Part shown: positions 16,912 through 26,102 of the stretch, piece by piece
How positions within the stretch are numbered: the stretch's first letter is position 1
Layout: each line of letters starts with the position of its first letter
Source of the DNA: Litchfieldella rifensis
GTDB lineage: Bacteria > Pseudomonadota > Gammaproteobacteria > Pseudomonadales > Halomonadaceae
DNA length: 64,000 bases
Direction: 5' to 3'
Assembly (NCBI RefSeq): GCF_042646605.1
Contig: NZ_JBHRUG010000016.1
Location: 62,001 to 126,000, forward strand
Translations under genes and position numbers: made by a program
The notes under the pieces: model-generated
Seen by the model: only the letters and a program-made list of their open reading frames with translations
What the model was told of the DNA's origin: nothing
The model's database searches: none

Positions 16912-19900
16912 ATGCCCATGGTCCTATCCGATGATTTTCTGCCGTTGACCGACATCCCCGAGCCGCTGCGAGCGTCACTGGGCAAGACCCAGCAGCGCCT
17001 GTGGGAGGCCTTGGACCAGGCCGATAACCTGGCATCGCTGCAGGAGCTCGACCCACCCAGCGAAAGCTGGGCGGCCTTGTCACCGGCACGTCGGGAGCAG
17101 CTTGCTCGAGTCCTGGCGATTTCCGAGTTCGCCGCCGAGACGCTGGTGCGGTATCCCGCTTGGCTGCCGCGCCTGGATGCCAACGGTGAGCTGGACGCCG
17201 CGCCGGATGCCGAAACGCTCGACCAGTGGCTCGCCGAGGCGCTGGAAAACGCCGATGACGAGGCCGCCATGCAGGCGGTCATTCGTCGCTTCCGGCGGGC
17301 ACGGATGCTGGGCATCGTGTGGCGCGACCTGACCCGGCCCGAGGAAACCGACATGTGGCAGACCGCTGCCAGCGTCTCGCGTCTGGCCGAGGTGTGTCTG
17401 GAAGGCGCGCTGAGCTGGCTGGAAGCGCATTTCGCTCCACGTTGGGGATGGCCGGCCCCATGTGCGGATGGTAACCCCCAGCGTCTGGTGGTATTGGGAA
17501 TGGGCAAGCTGGGCGCCGGGGAGCTCAATCTGTCGTCGGACATCGACCTCATCTTCGCCTTCCCCGAGAAGGGCGTGACCCAGGGTGGCAAACGCGAGTT
17601 CGATCATCACGAGTACTTCACCAAGCTCGGCCAGAAACTGATCAGCGCGCTCGATGCGATGACCGCCGACGGCTTCGTGTTCCGTGTCGACATGCGCCTG
17701 CGTCCGCTGGGGGATGGCGGCCCGCTGGTGGGCAGCTTCGCCATGCTGTCGAGCTACTATCAGGACCAGGGCCGTGAGTGGGAACGCTATGCCATGCTCA
17801 AGGCCAGGCCCGTCGCCGGCGATCAGGAAGGCGGGGCCGAGCTGCTGGCCAGCCTGCGTCCCTTCGTCTACCGCAAGTACCTGGATTTCGGCGCCATCGA
17901 ATCGCTGCGCGAGATGAAGGGCCTGATCAATCGCGAAGTGAAGCGCAAGGGCATGGACGACAACATCAAGCTGGGCAGCGGCGGGATCCGCGAAGTGGAA
18001 TTCGTGGTCCAGGCCTTCCAGTTGATTCGCGGTGGGCGCGATACCGAGCTGCAGGTCACCTCGCTGAAGACCGCGCTCGAACGCCTGCCGGCGCTGGCGC
18101 TGCTACCCCAGGAAGTGGTCGACGAGCTGTTGCCGGATTACGTCTTCCTGCGCGACCTGGAACATGCCCTGCAGGCGCTGGAGGACCGCCAGACCCAGAC
18201 GCTGCCCGTAAACGCCCTCGACCGCGAGCGAGTGGCCCTGGCACTGAACATGGAGGACTGGCCGGCGGTGATGGCGCGTCTGGAAGAAGTGCGTGAGCGG
18301 GTACGCGACCATTTCGATGCGGTCATCGCCGACCCGGAAGACGAGCTCGATGCCTCGGAGGACGGCACGGCCAACCAGACCGGTGGCGACACTGTCTCTC
18401 TCGATGAGTGGCGTGCACTGTGGCGTGGTGAACTGGAGCACGGAGAGCAGGAGGATGAAGCCTGCGACCTGCTGGCGAACGCCGGTTTCGCCATGCCCGA
18501 CACGTCGGCCCGGCGGCTGCATGGGCTGCGCCAGTCGCGTCAGGTCCAGAGCATGCAGCGGATCGGCTACGAGCGGCTGGATGCGCTGATGCCCATGCTG
18601 CTGGCCGCCGTCGCCGATAGCGAAGCCCCGGATACTGTACTCGAACGGGTCTTGCCGCTGATCGAGTCGGTACTGCGACGTACCGCCTATCTGGCCCTGC
18701 TACGCGAGAATCCCGATGCGCTCGAGCACCTGATGCGGCTATGTGGCGCCAGCCCCTGGATCGCCGAACAACTGGCGCGCTATCCGATCCTGCTCGATGA
18801 ACTGCTGACGCCGGCCTCTCTGTATTCACCGGCCGACAAGGCGCGACTGGCCGACGAGCTGCGCCAAGCGCTGGGGCGCATCCCCGAGGATGACGAAGAA
18901 GCCCAACTCGAGACGCTACGGGTGTTCAAGCATGCCCAGGTACTGCATGTGGCGGCCTCCGATATCGCCGGGGCCCGTCCCTTGATGAAGGTCAGCGACT
19001 ACCTGACCTTCATTGCCGAGGTGGTGCTCGAGCAGGTGCTGGCCATGGCCTGGAAGCACCTGGTACGCAAGCACGGCTATCCCCAGCGTCGCGACGACGA
19101 GACGGAGAACACGCATTTCATCGTCGTCGGTTACGGCAAGCTGGGCGGCATCGAGCTGGGCTATGGCTCGGACCTGGACCTGGTATTCATTCACGATGCC
19201 GACTCCCAAGGCACGACCGATGGCGAGCGTCCCATCGACAATGCGGTGTTCTTCACCCGCCTGGGGCAGCGCATCATCCACCTGCTGACCGCGGTGACCC
19301 CGGCCGGGGCGTTGTACGAAGTCGACATGCGCCTGCGGCCCTCGGGGAATTCGGGGCTGTTGGTCACTACCCTGGAAGCCTTCGCCGACTACCAGCGTCA
19401 CCAGGCCTGGACGTGGGAGCATCAGGCGTTGGTGAGGGCGCGCGTGGTCGCCGGTGACCCGGGGCTCGCCGAGCGCTTTGCCGAGGTCCGGCGCGAGATA
19501 CTGGGCTGTGCGCGCGATCGCGATGCACTACGCGACGAGGTGGTCAAGATGCGTCACAAGATGCGCGAGCATCTGGGCAGCAGCCCGGCGGCGCAGAAGC
19601 AAGGCCGCTTCGATATCAAGCAGGATGCCGGCGGCATGGTCGATATCGAGTTCCTGTGCCAGTATGCGGTGCTTGCCATGGGCCATGAGGCTCCCGAGCT
19701 ATTGGCGTGGAGCGACAATATTCGTATTCTGGAGACATTGGAGTCCAGCGAGCGTTTGCCCGCCAGTGATTGCCGCCGTTTGCGCGAGGCCTATCTGGCC
19801 TACCGCGATGCCACCCACCGTGCGGCATTGACCAAGCAGGAAGCCCACAGTGAAGACGACGCCTTCGAGGAGCATCGGCGTCATGTGCGTGAGCTGTGGA

Positions 19901-19926
19901 TGCGGCTACTGGAACCCTCGGCCTGA
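16912..19926 (+). CDS. glnE: Bifunctional glutamine synthetase adenylyltransferase/deadenylase
   Basis: GlnE attaches AMP to, and removes it from, glutamine synthetase in response to PII state, so it tunes nitrogen assimilation. The 1004-aa protein has two nucleotidyltransferase domains: the deadenylase centre GAGELNLSSDIDLIF near residues 200-214 and the adenylylase centre GGIELGYGSDLDLVF near residues 744-758, each with GSD/SSDxD metal ligands. A linker of acidic residues lies near 475-485. Starts at 16912 or 16918 (two ATGs) are both possible. Upstream of ilvE. Confidence 0.97.
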   Translation: MPMVLSDDFLPLTDIPEPLRASLGKTQQRLWEALDQADNLASLQELDPPSESWAALSPARREQLARVLAISEFAAETLVRYPAWLPRLDANGELDAAPDAETLDQWLAEALENADDEAAMQAVIRRFRRARMLGIVWRDLTRPEETDMWQTAASVSRLAEVCLEGALSWLEAHFAPRWGWPAPCADGNPQRLVVLGMGKLGAGELNLSSDIDLIFAFPEKGVTQGGKREFDHHEYFTKLGQKLISALDAMTADGFVFRVDMRLRPLGDGGPLVGSFAMLSSYYQDQGREWERYAMLKARPVAGDQEGGAELLASLRPFVYRKYLDFGAIESLREMKGLINREVKRKGMDDNIKLGSGGIREVEFVVQAFQLIRGGRDTELQVTSLKTALERLPALALLPQEVVDELLPDYVFLRDLEHALQALEDRQTQTLPVNALDRERVALALNMEDWPAVMARLEEVRERVRDHFDAVIADPEDELDASEDGTANQTGGDTVSLDEWRALWRGELEHGEQEDEACDLLANAGFAMPDTSARRLHGLRQSRQVQSMQRIGYERLDALMPMLLAAVADSEAPDTVLERVLPLIESVLRRTAYLALLRENPDALEHLMRLCGASPWIAEQLARYPILLDELLTPASLYSPADKARLADELRQALGRIPEDDEEAQLETLRVFKHAQVLHVAASDIAGARPLMKVSDYLTFIAEVVLEQVLAMAWKHLVRKHGYPQRRDDETENTHFIVVGYGKLGGIELGYGSDLDLVFIHDADSQGTTDGERPIDNAVFFTRLGQRIIHLLTAVTPAGALYEVDMRLRPSGNSGLLVTTLEAFADYQRHQAWTWEHQALVRARVVAGDPGLAERFAEVRREILGCARDRDALRDEVVKMRHKMREHLGSSPAAQKQGRFDIKQDAGGMVDIEFLCQYAVLAMGHEAPELLAWSDNIRILETLESSERLPASDCRRLREAYLAYRDATHRAALTKQEAHSEDDAFEEHRRHVRELWMRLLEPSA

Positions 19927-20034
19927 GAGGCGAGGCGCTTGCCAGGCTTCGAGATTCTTTCCTGTCACCGCCAGCGACCCGGCGTGCGGCAACACAACAT
20001 ATGCATGATCGTTAAGTAAAGAAGGAAGACCCTT

Positions 20035-20958
20035 ATGTCGATGGCTGACCGCGACGGCCTCATCTGGTTCGATGGCGAACTGCTTCCCTGGCGTGACGCC
20101 AAGGTCCATGTCCTGACCCATACCCTGCACTACGGCATGGGCTGTTTCGAGGGCGTGCGCGCCTACGATACCGCGCGGGGCACGGCGATCTTCCGCCTCA
20201 AGGAGCATACCGACCGACTGTTCGATTCGGCCAAGATCCTGGGCATGCCGATGCCCTTCAGCAAGGCGCAGATCAATGACGCCTGCTGTGCCGCGGTGCG
20301 CGAAAACGACCTCGACGAGGCCTATCTGCGCCCGATGGTGTTCTTCGGCAGTGAAGGCATGGGCCTGCGCGCCGACAACCTCCAGACCCATGTGATCGTC
20401 GCCGCCTGGGAGTGGCCGTCGTACATGTCGCCGGAAGCCCGTGAACTGGGGATCAAGGTGCAGACCTCGTCGTTCACCCGCCATCACGTCAACATCGCCG
20501 TGACCCGCGCCAAGGCCAACGGCCAGTACATCAACTCGATGATGGCGCTGGCCGAGGCCCAGCGGGGCGGTTACGACGAGGCGCTGCTGCTCGATCCACA
20601 GGGCTACGCCGCGGAAGGCTCCGGCGAGAACCTGTTCGTGGTCAAGGACGGTATCATCTATACCCCGATGCTGACCTCGTGCCTCAACGGCATCACCCGC
20701 AACACCGTCCTGCACATGGCCGACCACCTGGGGCTGGAACTGCGTGAGAAGCTGATCACCCGTGACGAGATCTACGTCGCCGACGAGGCTTTCTTCACCG
20801 GTACCGCCGCCGAGGTCCTGCCGATCCGCGAACTCGACGGTCGCACCATCGGCGAAGGGCGTCGCGGCCCGCTCACCGAGAAGGTCCAGTCGCTGTACTT
20901 CGACCTGGTGCGCGGCAAGCAGGTGTTGAATGCCGAATGGCTGACACCGGTGGCGTGA
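20035..20958 (+). CDS. ilvE: Branched-chain amino acid aminotransferase
   Basis: A fold-type IV PLP aminotransferase that interconverts branched-chain amino acids and their 2-oxo acids. The 307-aa protein contains MGCFEGVRAY near residue 40, the PLP lysine in TRAKANGQYINS (about K161), and the EGSGENLFVVKDG loop near residue 200. An AGAAGGAAG ribosome-binding site lies before the ATG. Its final 13 codons and the terminator are duplicated, in diverged form, at 35051-35152, beyond the catabolic island that starts here. Confidence 0.96.
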   Translation: MSMADRDGLIWFDGELLPWRDAKVHVLTHTLHYGMGCFEGVRAYDTARGTAIFRLKEHTDRLFDSAKILGMPMPFSKAQINDACCAAVRENDLDEAYLRPMVFFGSEGMGLRADNLQTHVIVAAWEWPSYMSPEARELGIKVQTSSFTRHHVNIAVTRAKANGQYINSMMALAEAQRGGYDEALLLDPQGYAAEGSGENLFVVKDGIIYTPMLTSCLNGITRNTVLHMADHLGLELREKLITRDEIYVADEAFFTGTAAEVLPIRELDGRTIGEGRRGPLTEKVQSLYFDLVRGKQVLNAEWLTPVA

Positions 20959-21020
20959 GGTAGTCCACCAAAAAGGCTGCAGAAAACATCAAGCGCCCTG
21001 CCTGTGATCAACAGGCGGGG
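20919..21020 (+). repeat. Left copy of a 102-bp direct repeat (ilvE 3' end plus terminator)
   Basis: Aligns without gaps to 35051-35152 with 10 mismatches by hand count, all of them transitions. It covers the last 13 codons of ilvE, the 3' UTR and most of the terminator hairpin. The two copies bracket the 14-kb island. Confidence 0.9.
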
Positions 21021-21027
21021 CGCTTTG
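20991..21027 (+). terminator. ilvE terminator hairpin
   Basis: A 15-bp stem, 20991-21005 with 21011-21025 (one G-T pair), loop GATCA. It lies 32 bp after the ilvE stop. The trailing T-run is short. The equivalent hairpin in the right repeat is cut by the N gap. Confidence 0.8.
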
Positions 21028-21301
21028 CATATGTCTGCTGTATGGCAATTTTCCGCGTGGAATATCGACATGCTGGTCTCACATCATGTCTTTTTTCAAT
21101 GGCTTGCATGGCCTTTAAAACTCATGAATGCGATCTGCCGGTTCGGCTACAGGACAGATAAAAAGGAAAATAGCCACATTGGTCATTTCTCCTCTATGGG
21201 CGCGTTGCGAGGTATCGAGGGCTGGCACTAAGCTCCGTATACCCTGACATGCCAAGTGGCAGATCAGAAAAGGCAACTACTAAAACAAAGCGGGTGACAA
21301 T
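21028..21301. other. AT-richer intergenic leader of the island operon
   Basis: About 270 bp between the ilvE terminator and the first importer gene. It is visibly lower in GC than the flanking core genes. It should carry the island promoter and the binding site of the island regulator, but I could not single out either. A 75-codon frame at 21004-21231 overlaps the terminator and is not credible. Confidence 0.5.
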
Positions 21302-22240
21302 ATGTTCTACAAAACAGCGCTAGCGACCAGTGTCATGATGCTTACTGCCGGCCTTTCCCAGGCAGAAGAGACCTATCGAATCGGCATAACCCAGAACAAT
21401 GTCGGCGTCGACAGCTACCAGACGACCTATGAAAGTGCCTTCAAAAATGCCGCGGATGAAATAGAAAATGTCGACGTCATTGTGCTCGATGCTGGCGGTG
21501 ACGTGGCACGCCAGATCGGTCAGGTTCGCAACCTTGTCCAGCAGAAGGTCGATGCCATCATCATCTGGCCAACCAATGGTCAGGCAGTCATTCCCGCCAT
21601 TCGCCAGGCTCACAAAGCGGGCATTCCTGTCGTGGTAACCAACTCTAAGATCGCCGAAGCCGGGCTGGATTTCATCGCGGCCTTCTCGGGTCCCGACAAT
21701 GTGCAGCAGGGGGCTTCCTCGGCCGAGATGATGTGCGATGCTCTGGGTGGTGAAGGACAGATCGTCCAGATCGCTGGCCAACCTGGCTATACCACGGCCA
21801 TGGAGCGTGCCCAGGGCTTCGAGGAACAGTTGGCAGCAACATGTCCGGGGGTTGCGATCGTGGAAACCCAGCCCGCTGACTGGAATCGTGAAAAAGCCCA
21901 ACGGGTCATGGAGAATTTCCTGACTAAGTATAACGATATCGATGGTGTCTATTCGGGTGATGACAACATGGGTGTTGGCGCTTTGAATGCGGCCAAGAGT
22001 GCTGGAAGGGCAAGTGACATTATCTTCATCGGTGCAACAAATTTTGCTGTGGGCTACGAAGCAATTCAGCGTGGAGAGTACTATGGCTCCATCTACCAGT
22101 CCCCCGTAGATGACGCCGAGGCGGCACTACAGACGGCACTCGATGTCCTGGCTGGGGAAGATGTGCCAAAGATGAATTTCTTCGAAACGCCGAAGATCAC
22201 TGCAGAAAACCTGGATAAGTTTGAAAAGCCAGTCTTTTGA
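21302..22240 (+). CDS. Periplasmic sugar-type ABC substrate-binding protein (RbsB-like)
   Basis: The periplasmic receptor of a CUT2 (ribose-type) ABC importer. The signal peptide spans residues 1-21 (ending LSQA-EE). The Peripla_BP_4 fold is recognisable from YRIGITQNNVGVDSY, QKVDAIIIWPTNGQAVIPAI, GIPVVVTNSKI and YSGDDNMGVGAL. The unusual single-strand start of the mature protein and the Asn/Asp-rich binding positions do not identify the ligand. First gene of a nine-gene operon running to 30967. A 196-bp gap separates it from the first permease, as is common where the receptor is made in excess. Confidence 0.9.
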   Translation: MFYKTALATSVMMLTAGLSQAEETYRIGITQNNVGVDSYQTTYESAFKNAADEIENVDVIVLDAGGDVARQIGQVRNLVQQKVDAIIIWPTNGQAVIPAIRQAHKAGIPVVVTNSKIAEAGLDFIAAFSGPDNVQQGASSAEMMCDALGGEGQIVQIAGQPGYTTAMERAQGFEEQLAATCPGVAIVETQPADWNREKAQRVMENFLTKYNDIDGVYSGDDNMGVGALNAAKSAGRASDIIFIGATNFAVGYEAIQRGEYYGSIYQSPVDDAEAALQTALDVLAGEDVPKMNFFETPKITAENLDKFEKPVF

Positions 22241-22493
22241 TACTGTGAAATGCACGTCATTCAAGGTGGTATCAACTAAGTTTTATGTGGCTTTCATTGC
22301 CTCCGAGTCAGATGAATTGAAATCCAATTGTCCGGTGCGGAGGCGGCTACCTCGACAGACCTAGAATCATGACTCATGGCAGTGCAACAACAGTTGTAAG
22401 TCCTGAGCTCGATAGATCAGGAAGAATAACCGTTCGTTGTGCCGACAGCATAATGACCTTCAGAGAAAGGTGACACCCATACAGGTGAGTAAC

Positions 22494-23504
22494 ATGGCCT
22501 CTGTAGAACAAAGCAAACAAGGTTTCATGTTGGGCAGGATAAAAAAGTCGGATCTTCTGGGATTTCTTTCAGCCCAAGGTATTCTGATCTTTTTTCTGCT
22601 GTGCATGATTGCATTCTCATTCTTTTCCGAACAGTTTCTTTCGCAGTCGAATATTATGACGGTAGTTCGACAGGCATCGATCATCGGTATCATTGCTGTC
22701 GGTGTTAGCGTAGTGATCATCGGCGGTAATCTGGACCTATCGGTAGGGTCGATGCTTTCCTTTTCTACCGTGCTGGTCGTCGATCTGCATGACAAGATCG
22801 GACCAACGAATGCGATCATCCTGATGTTCGTCCTGACGCTGCTGCTCGGGGCCGTCAATGGCCTCCTGATCGGCTTCATGAAACTGAATTCCCTGATCGT
22901 CACCTTGGCCATGCTGTCGGCCATTCAAGGCATCATCTTGATCTACAGCGGCGGACAGAATGTCGATATTTCCAATCAGGATGCGACTTGGTTTTCCTTC
23001 TTCGGTCGAGGCTATGTGGCAGGTATCGCCTTCCCGGTGATCCTCTTCGGCCTGCTGGCCATCGTGGTGCAGGTCGTCATGTCTTTTACCGGCTACGGAA
23101 GGCGCATCTTCGCCATCGGCGGCAATCCCGTGGCGGCGGTCTATTCGGGGATCCGCAAGAATTGGTGCGTGTTCAGCACCTATCTGATCTCGGCCTTCTG
23201 CGTTGCCTGCGCCGCCCTGGTACTCGGCTCGCGCGTCATGGGCTCCCAGAACAATGTCGGCCAGGGCTACGAGCTGCTCGTGCTGGCCGGCATCATCCTC
23301 GGTGGCACGAGTCTGCTGGGCGGCGCCGGGAGCATCTGGAAGACAGTCATCGGGGTGCTGATCCTCGGCTTCATCCAGAATGGCCTGCTACTGCTCGGCT
23401 ACCCCTACTACACCCAGTGGCTGGTGACCTGGGTGATCATCATCCTGGCGGTCTGGCTGGACCTGGCCAACAAGCGCAAGCGCCTGTTCACTAGCCACTC
23501 CTGA
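22494..23504 (+). CDS. CUT2-type ABC transporter permease 1
   Basis: Inner-membrane permease subunit of a ribose/AI-2-type importer. The 336-aa protein has 8-10 hydrophobic segments. It contains the conserved NIMTVVRQASIIGIIAVGVSVVIIGGNLDLSVGS early segment and the loop AIGGNPVAAVYSGI that contacts the ATPase. ATG at 22494, preceded by AGGTGAG, is preferred to the upstream frame start at 22437. Only 2 bp separate it from the second permease, so the channel is likely a heterodimer. Confidence 0.92.
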   Translation: MASVEQSKQGFMLGRIKKSDLLGFLSAQGILIFFLLCMIAFSFFSEQFLSQSNIMTVVRQASIIGIIAVGVSVVIIGGNLDLSVGSMLSFSTVLVVDLHDKIGPTNAIILMFVLTLLLGAVNGLLIGFMKLNSLIVTLAMLSAIQGIILIYSGGQNVDISNQDATWFSFFGRGYVAGIAFPVILFGLLAIVVQVVMSFTGYGRRIFAIGGNPVAAVYSGIRKNWCVFSTYLISAFCVACAALVLGSRVMGSQNNVGQGYELLVLAGIILGGTSLLGGAGSIWKTVIGVLILGFIQNGLLLLGYPYYTQWLVTWVIIILAVWLDLANKRKRLFTSHS

Positions 23505-23506
23505 CA

Positions 23507-24478
23507 ATGGTGGACACCATGATTAATATGCAGAAATTCCTGAGGAGTGGTGCCGTCATCCAGCCGATCTGGCTGTTTGTCATCGCCATCACCATCTTCT
23601 TCAGCTTCATGTCGGAATACTTCCTGTCGCTCGGCAACCTCACCGATATCCTGGTTCAGACCTCGACCATCGGGCTGATTGCGCTGGGCATGACCTATGT
23701 GATGATCAACGGCAATATCGATCTTTCCGTGGGGGCGACGCTGGGACTGGCGGCTTCCCTGTCGGTGGGCCTGCAACCTCATGGGCTGACCATCGCCATT
23801 CTCGCCGCGCTTGCCGCCGGTCTGGTGCTGGGGGCGATCAACGGCTTGCTCGTCTGGAAGACCGGGGTCAACGCTTTCATCGTCACCCTGGGGGCCATGA
23901 TCGGCGTGCGGGGACTCCTCTTCGTCTACACCGAAGAGCAGTCCTTCTACGCCAGCAATTTCGCGTTCTCGGACTTCGGCGCCAGCACCATCGGCCCGAT
24001 TCCGGTGCTGGCCATCATCTTCCTGCTCTGTACGCTGGTGATGCACTTGGTGTTGAAGAAGACGGGCCATGGTCGCAACACCTTCGCCGTGGGTGGTAAT
24101 CCCGAGGCGGCGGTGGATGCCGGGATCCGGATCGGTCGCCACATGATGATCAATTTCATCATCGTGGGCTTCTTCGCGGCGCTTGCCGGTGTTCTGCTGG
24201 CCACCCAGATGGGCGCGGCGACGCCGAACCTGGGCCGGGATTATGAGCTCTGGACCATCACTGCCGTGGTGCTCGGTGGCACCAAGCTGACCGGTGGCTA
24301 CGGCAGCATCACCGGGACCTTGGGCGGAGTGCTGGCGATCGGCATCCTCCGCAACGGCATGAACATGATGCAGGTGCCGGCCTTCTATGTGCTGGTGATC
24401 CTGGGCGTGATCCTGATCTCCGTTCTGATCATCGATCAGCAGATCACGCTCAAGTCTTCCAAGGGGGTCCGGGTATGA
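23507..24478 (+). CDS. CUT2-type ABC transporter permease 2
   Basis: Second permease of the same importer, 323 aa, with the same topology and the family motifs LIALGMTYVMINGNIDLSVGATLGL and AVGGNPEAAVDAGI. It differs enough from permease 1 to be an old paralogue. A second ATG at 23519 is an alternative start. Its stop overlaps the start of the ATPase by 4 bp (ATGA), implying translational coupling. Confidence 0.92.
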   Translation: MVDTMINMQKFLRSGAVIQPIWLFVIAITIFFSFMSEYFLSLGNLTDILVQTSTIGLIALGMTYVMINGNIDLSVGATLGLAASLSVGLQPHGLTIAILAALAAGLVLGAINGLLVWKTGVNAFIVTLGAMIGVRGLLFVYTEEQSFYASNFAFSDFGASTIGPIPVLAIIFLLCTLVMHLVLKKTGHGRNTFAVGGNPEAAVDAGIRIGRHMMINFIIVGFFAALAGVLLATQMGAATPNLGRDYELWTITAVVLGGTKLTGGYGSITGTLGGVLAIGILRNGMNMMQVPAFYVLVILGVILISVLIIDQQITLKSSKGVRV

Positions 24479-26019
24479 ACGCTTTCGATTTGAAATCGCC
24501 CATTCTTTCCCTGGTGGAAATCACCAAGAAGTTTCCGGGCGTGATTGCTCTCAACAAGGTCAACTTCGATGTCCGGGCTGGTGAAGTGCATGCCCTGCTG
24601 GGCGAGAACGGCGCGGGAAAATCCACGCTGATGAAGGTGCTCGCCGGCAAGCACCAGCCCAACGGCGGCAAGATCATCCTGGGTGGGGAGGAGCAGGTCT
24701 TCGAGAATCCCAAGCAGGCGAAGAAGAGCGGCATCGTGCTGATCCACCAGGAGCAGTCTCTGGTGCCGGGGTTGTCGGTTGCCGAGAACATCTTCCTAGG
24801 AAGCCTACCGAAGAAATGGGGCAACCGTGTCGATTGGAAGACGCTTCATGCAGAGAGTACGAAGATTCTGCAGCGGCTGAAGTGCAGCTTCTCTTCCCGC
24901 GACTTGGTGAGCGGTCTCTCCATCGCCAAGAAGCAGATGGTCGAAATCGCCCGGGCCCTGGTCTTTACCCCCAAGGTGGTAGTCTTCGACGAGCCGACGG
25001 CTTCGCTGACCGATCATGAGAAACCAGTGCTCTACGACATCATCAACACCCTGCGCGAGCAGGGCGTGGCCATTGTCTACATCTCGCATCGCATGGACGA
25101 GATATTCCACCTCTCGCAGCGCATCTCGGTGCTGCGGGACGGTGAGTACAACGGCACGCTGGACACCGTCGACACCAACGAGGACGAAGTCACAAGGCTG
25201 ATGATCGGTCGTAGTCTCGAGCTCGATCACGCCAGCAAGCCGAAGGAGTTCGGCGAGAACATGCTCGAGGTGCGCCATCTTACCGTCGATGGCGTGTTCG
25301 AGGATGTCAGCTTCCATGTCCGCAAGGGCGAGATCGTCGGCATGTATGGTCTGGTCGGGGCGGGTCGATCCGAGGTGGCGGAGACGCTGTTCGGTCTCAG
25401 GCGTCCCTCGGCCGGAGACATTCTTCTGGAAGGCAAGGTTGAGCACATCACCTCGTCACACGAGGCGGTCGCCCGGGGAATCGCATTGGTGCCGGAGGAC
25501 CGCAAGGATCAGGGCCTGATCCTGGGAATGAACTGTCGCGACAACATGACGCTGGCGGGTCTAAGAACCGTCTCGTCCATGGGCTTCATGAGGGCCGGCA
25601 CCGAGAAGGCCGTCTATGACAAATACCAGCAGGCGATGAAGATCAAGACGCCTGGCTGGCGCCAGAAGGTCGGCAACCTCAGTGGCGGCAACCAGCAGAA
25701 GATCGTCATCGGCAAGTGGCTGCACACCCATCCCAAGCTACTGATCCTGGACGAACCGACCCGCGGCATCGATGTGGGCTCCAAGGCCGAGATCCATGCG
25801 CTGATCAAGGAGCTGGCCAGGTCCGGCTATGCGGTGCTGGTGATCTCCTCGGATATGCCGGAAGTACTGGGCGTCAGCAACCGCATCATCGCGATGTATG
25901 ACGGCAAGGTGACAGCCGAGTTCGACGGCGATTCGGTGACCGAGGACGCCCTGGTCCAGGCCATCACCGGCCAGTATGTCAGCGGTTCCAGCGAGCCCGA
26001 GCACCAGGCCACGGCTTGA
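24475..26019 (+). CDS. CUT2-type ABC transporter ATPase (RbsA/MglA-like, two nucleotide-binding domains)
   Basis: The cytosolic motor of the importer, 514 aa with two fused ABC domains. Domain 1 has the Walker A GENGAGKST (about residues 42-50) and Walker B VVFDEPTASL, with signature VSGLSIAKKQ. Domain 2 has a degenerate Walker A (GLVGAGRSE), the signature LSGGNQQK and Walker B LLILDEPTRGIDVGSK. One degenerate site is normal in this subfamily. It overlaps the permease upstream; the catabolic genes follow after about 80 bp. Confidence 0.95.
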   Translation: MNAFDLKSPILSLVEITKKFPGVIALNKVNFDVRAGEVHALLGENGAGKSTLMKVLAGKHQPNGGKIILGGEEQVFENPKQAKKSGIVLIHQEQSLVPGLSVAENIFLGSLPKKWGNRVDWKTLHAESTKILQRLKCSFSSRDLVSGLSIAKKQMVEIARALVFTPKVVVFDEPTASLTDHEKPVLYDIINTLREQGVAIVYISHRMDEIFHLSQRISVLRDGEYNGTLDTVDTNEDEVTRLMIGRSLELDHASKPKEFGENMLEVRHLTVDGVFEDVSFHVRKGEIVGMYGLVGAGRSEVAETLFGLRRPSAGDILLEGKVEHITSSHEAVARGIALVPEDRKDQGLILGMNCRDNMTLAGLRTVSSMGFMRAGTEKAVYDKYQQAMKIKTPGWRQKVGNLSGGNQQKIVIGKWLHTHPKLLILDEPTRGIDVGSKAEIHALIKELARSGYAVLVISSDMPEVLGVSNRIIAMYDGKVTAEFDGDSVTEDALVQAITGQYVSGSSEPEHQATA

Positions 26020-26102
26020 CATCGCGGTGCGGCGTGCCTGGCGAGTCACCGCTCGCCGGCCCCGTCGCCCCCACCCCCTCACGCAATCATGAGGACACTA
26101 CC

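Noticed and set aside
21004..21231. A 75-codon plus-strand frame after ilvE
   Set aside because: It overlaps the ilvE terminator hairpin, lacks a ribosome-binding site and shows no recognisable protein pattern.
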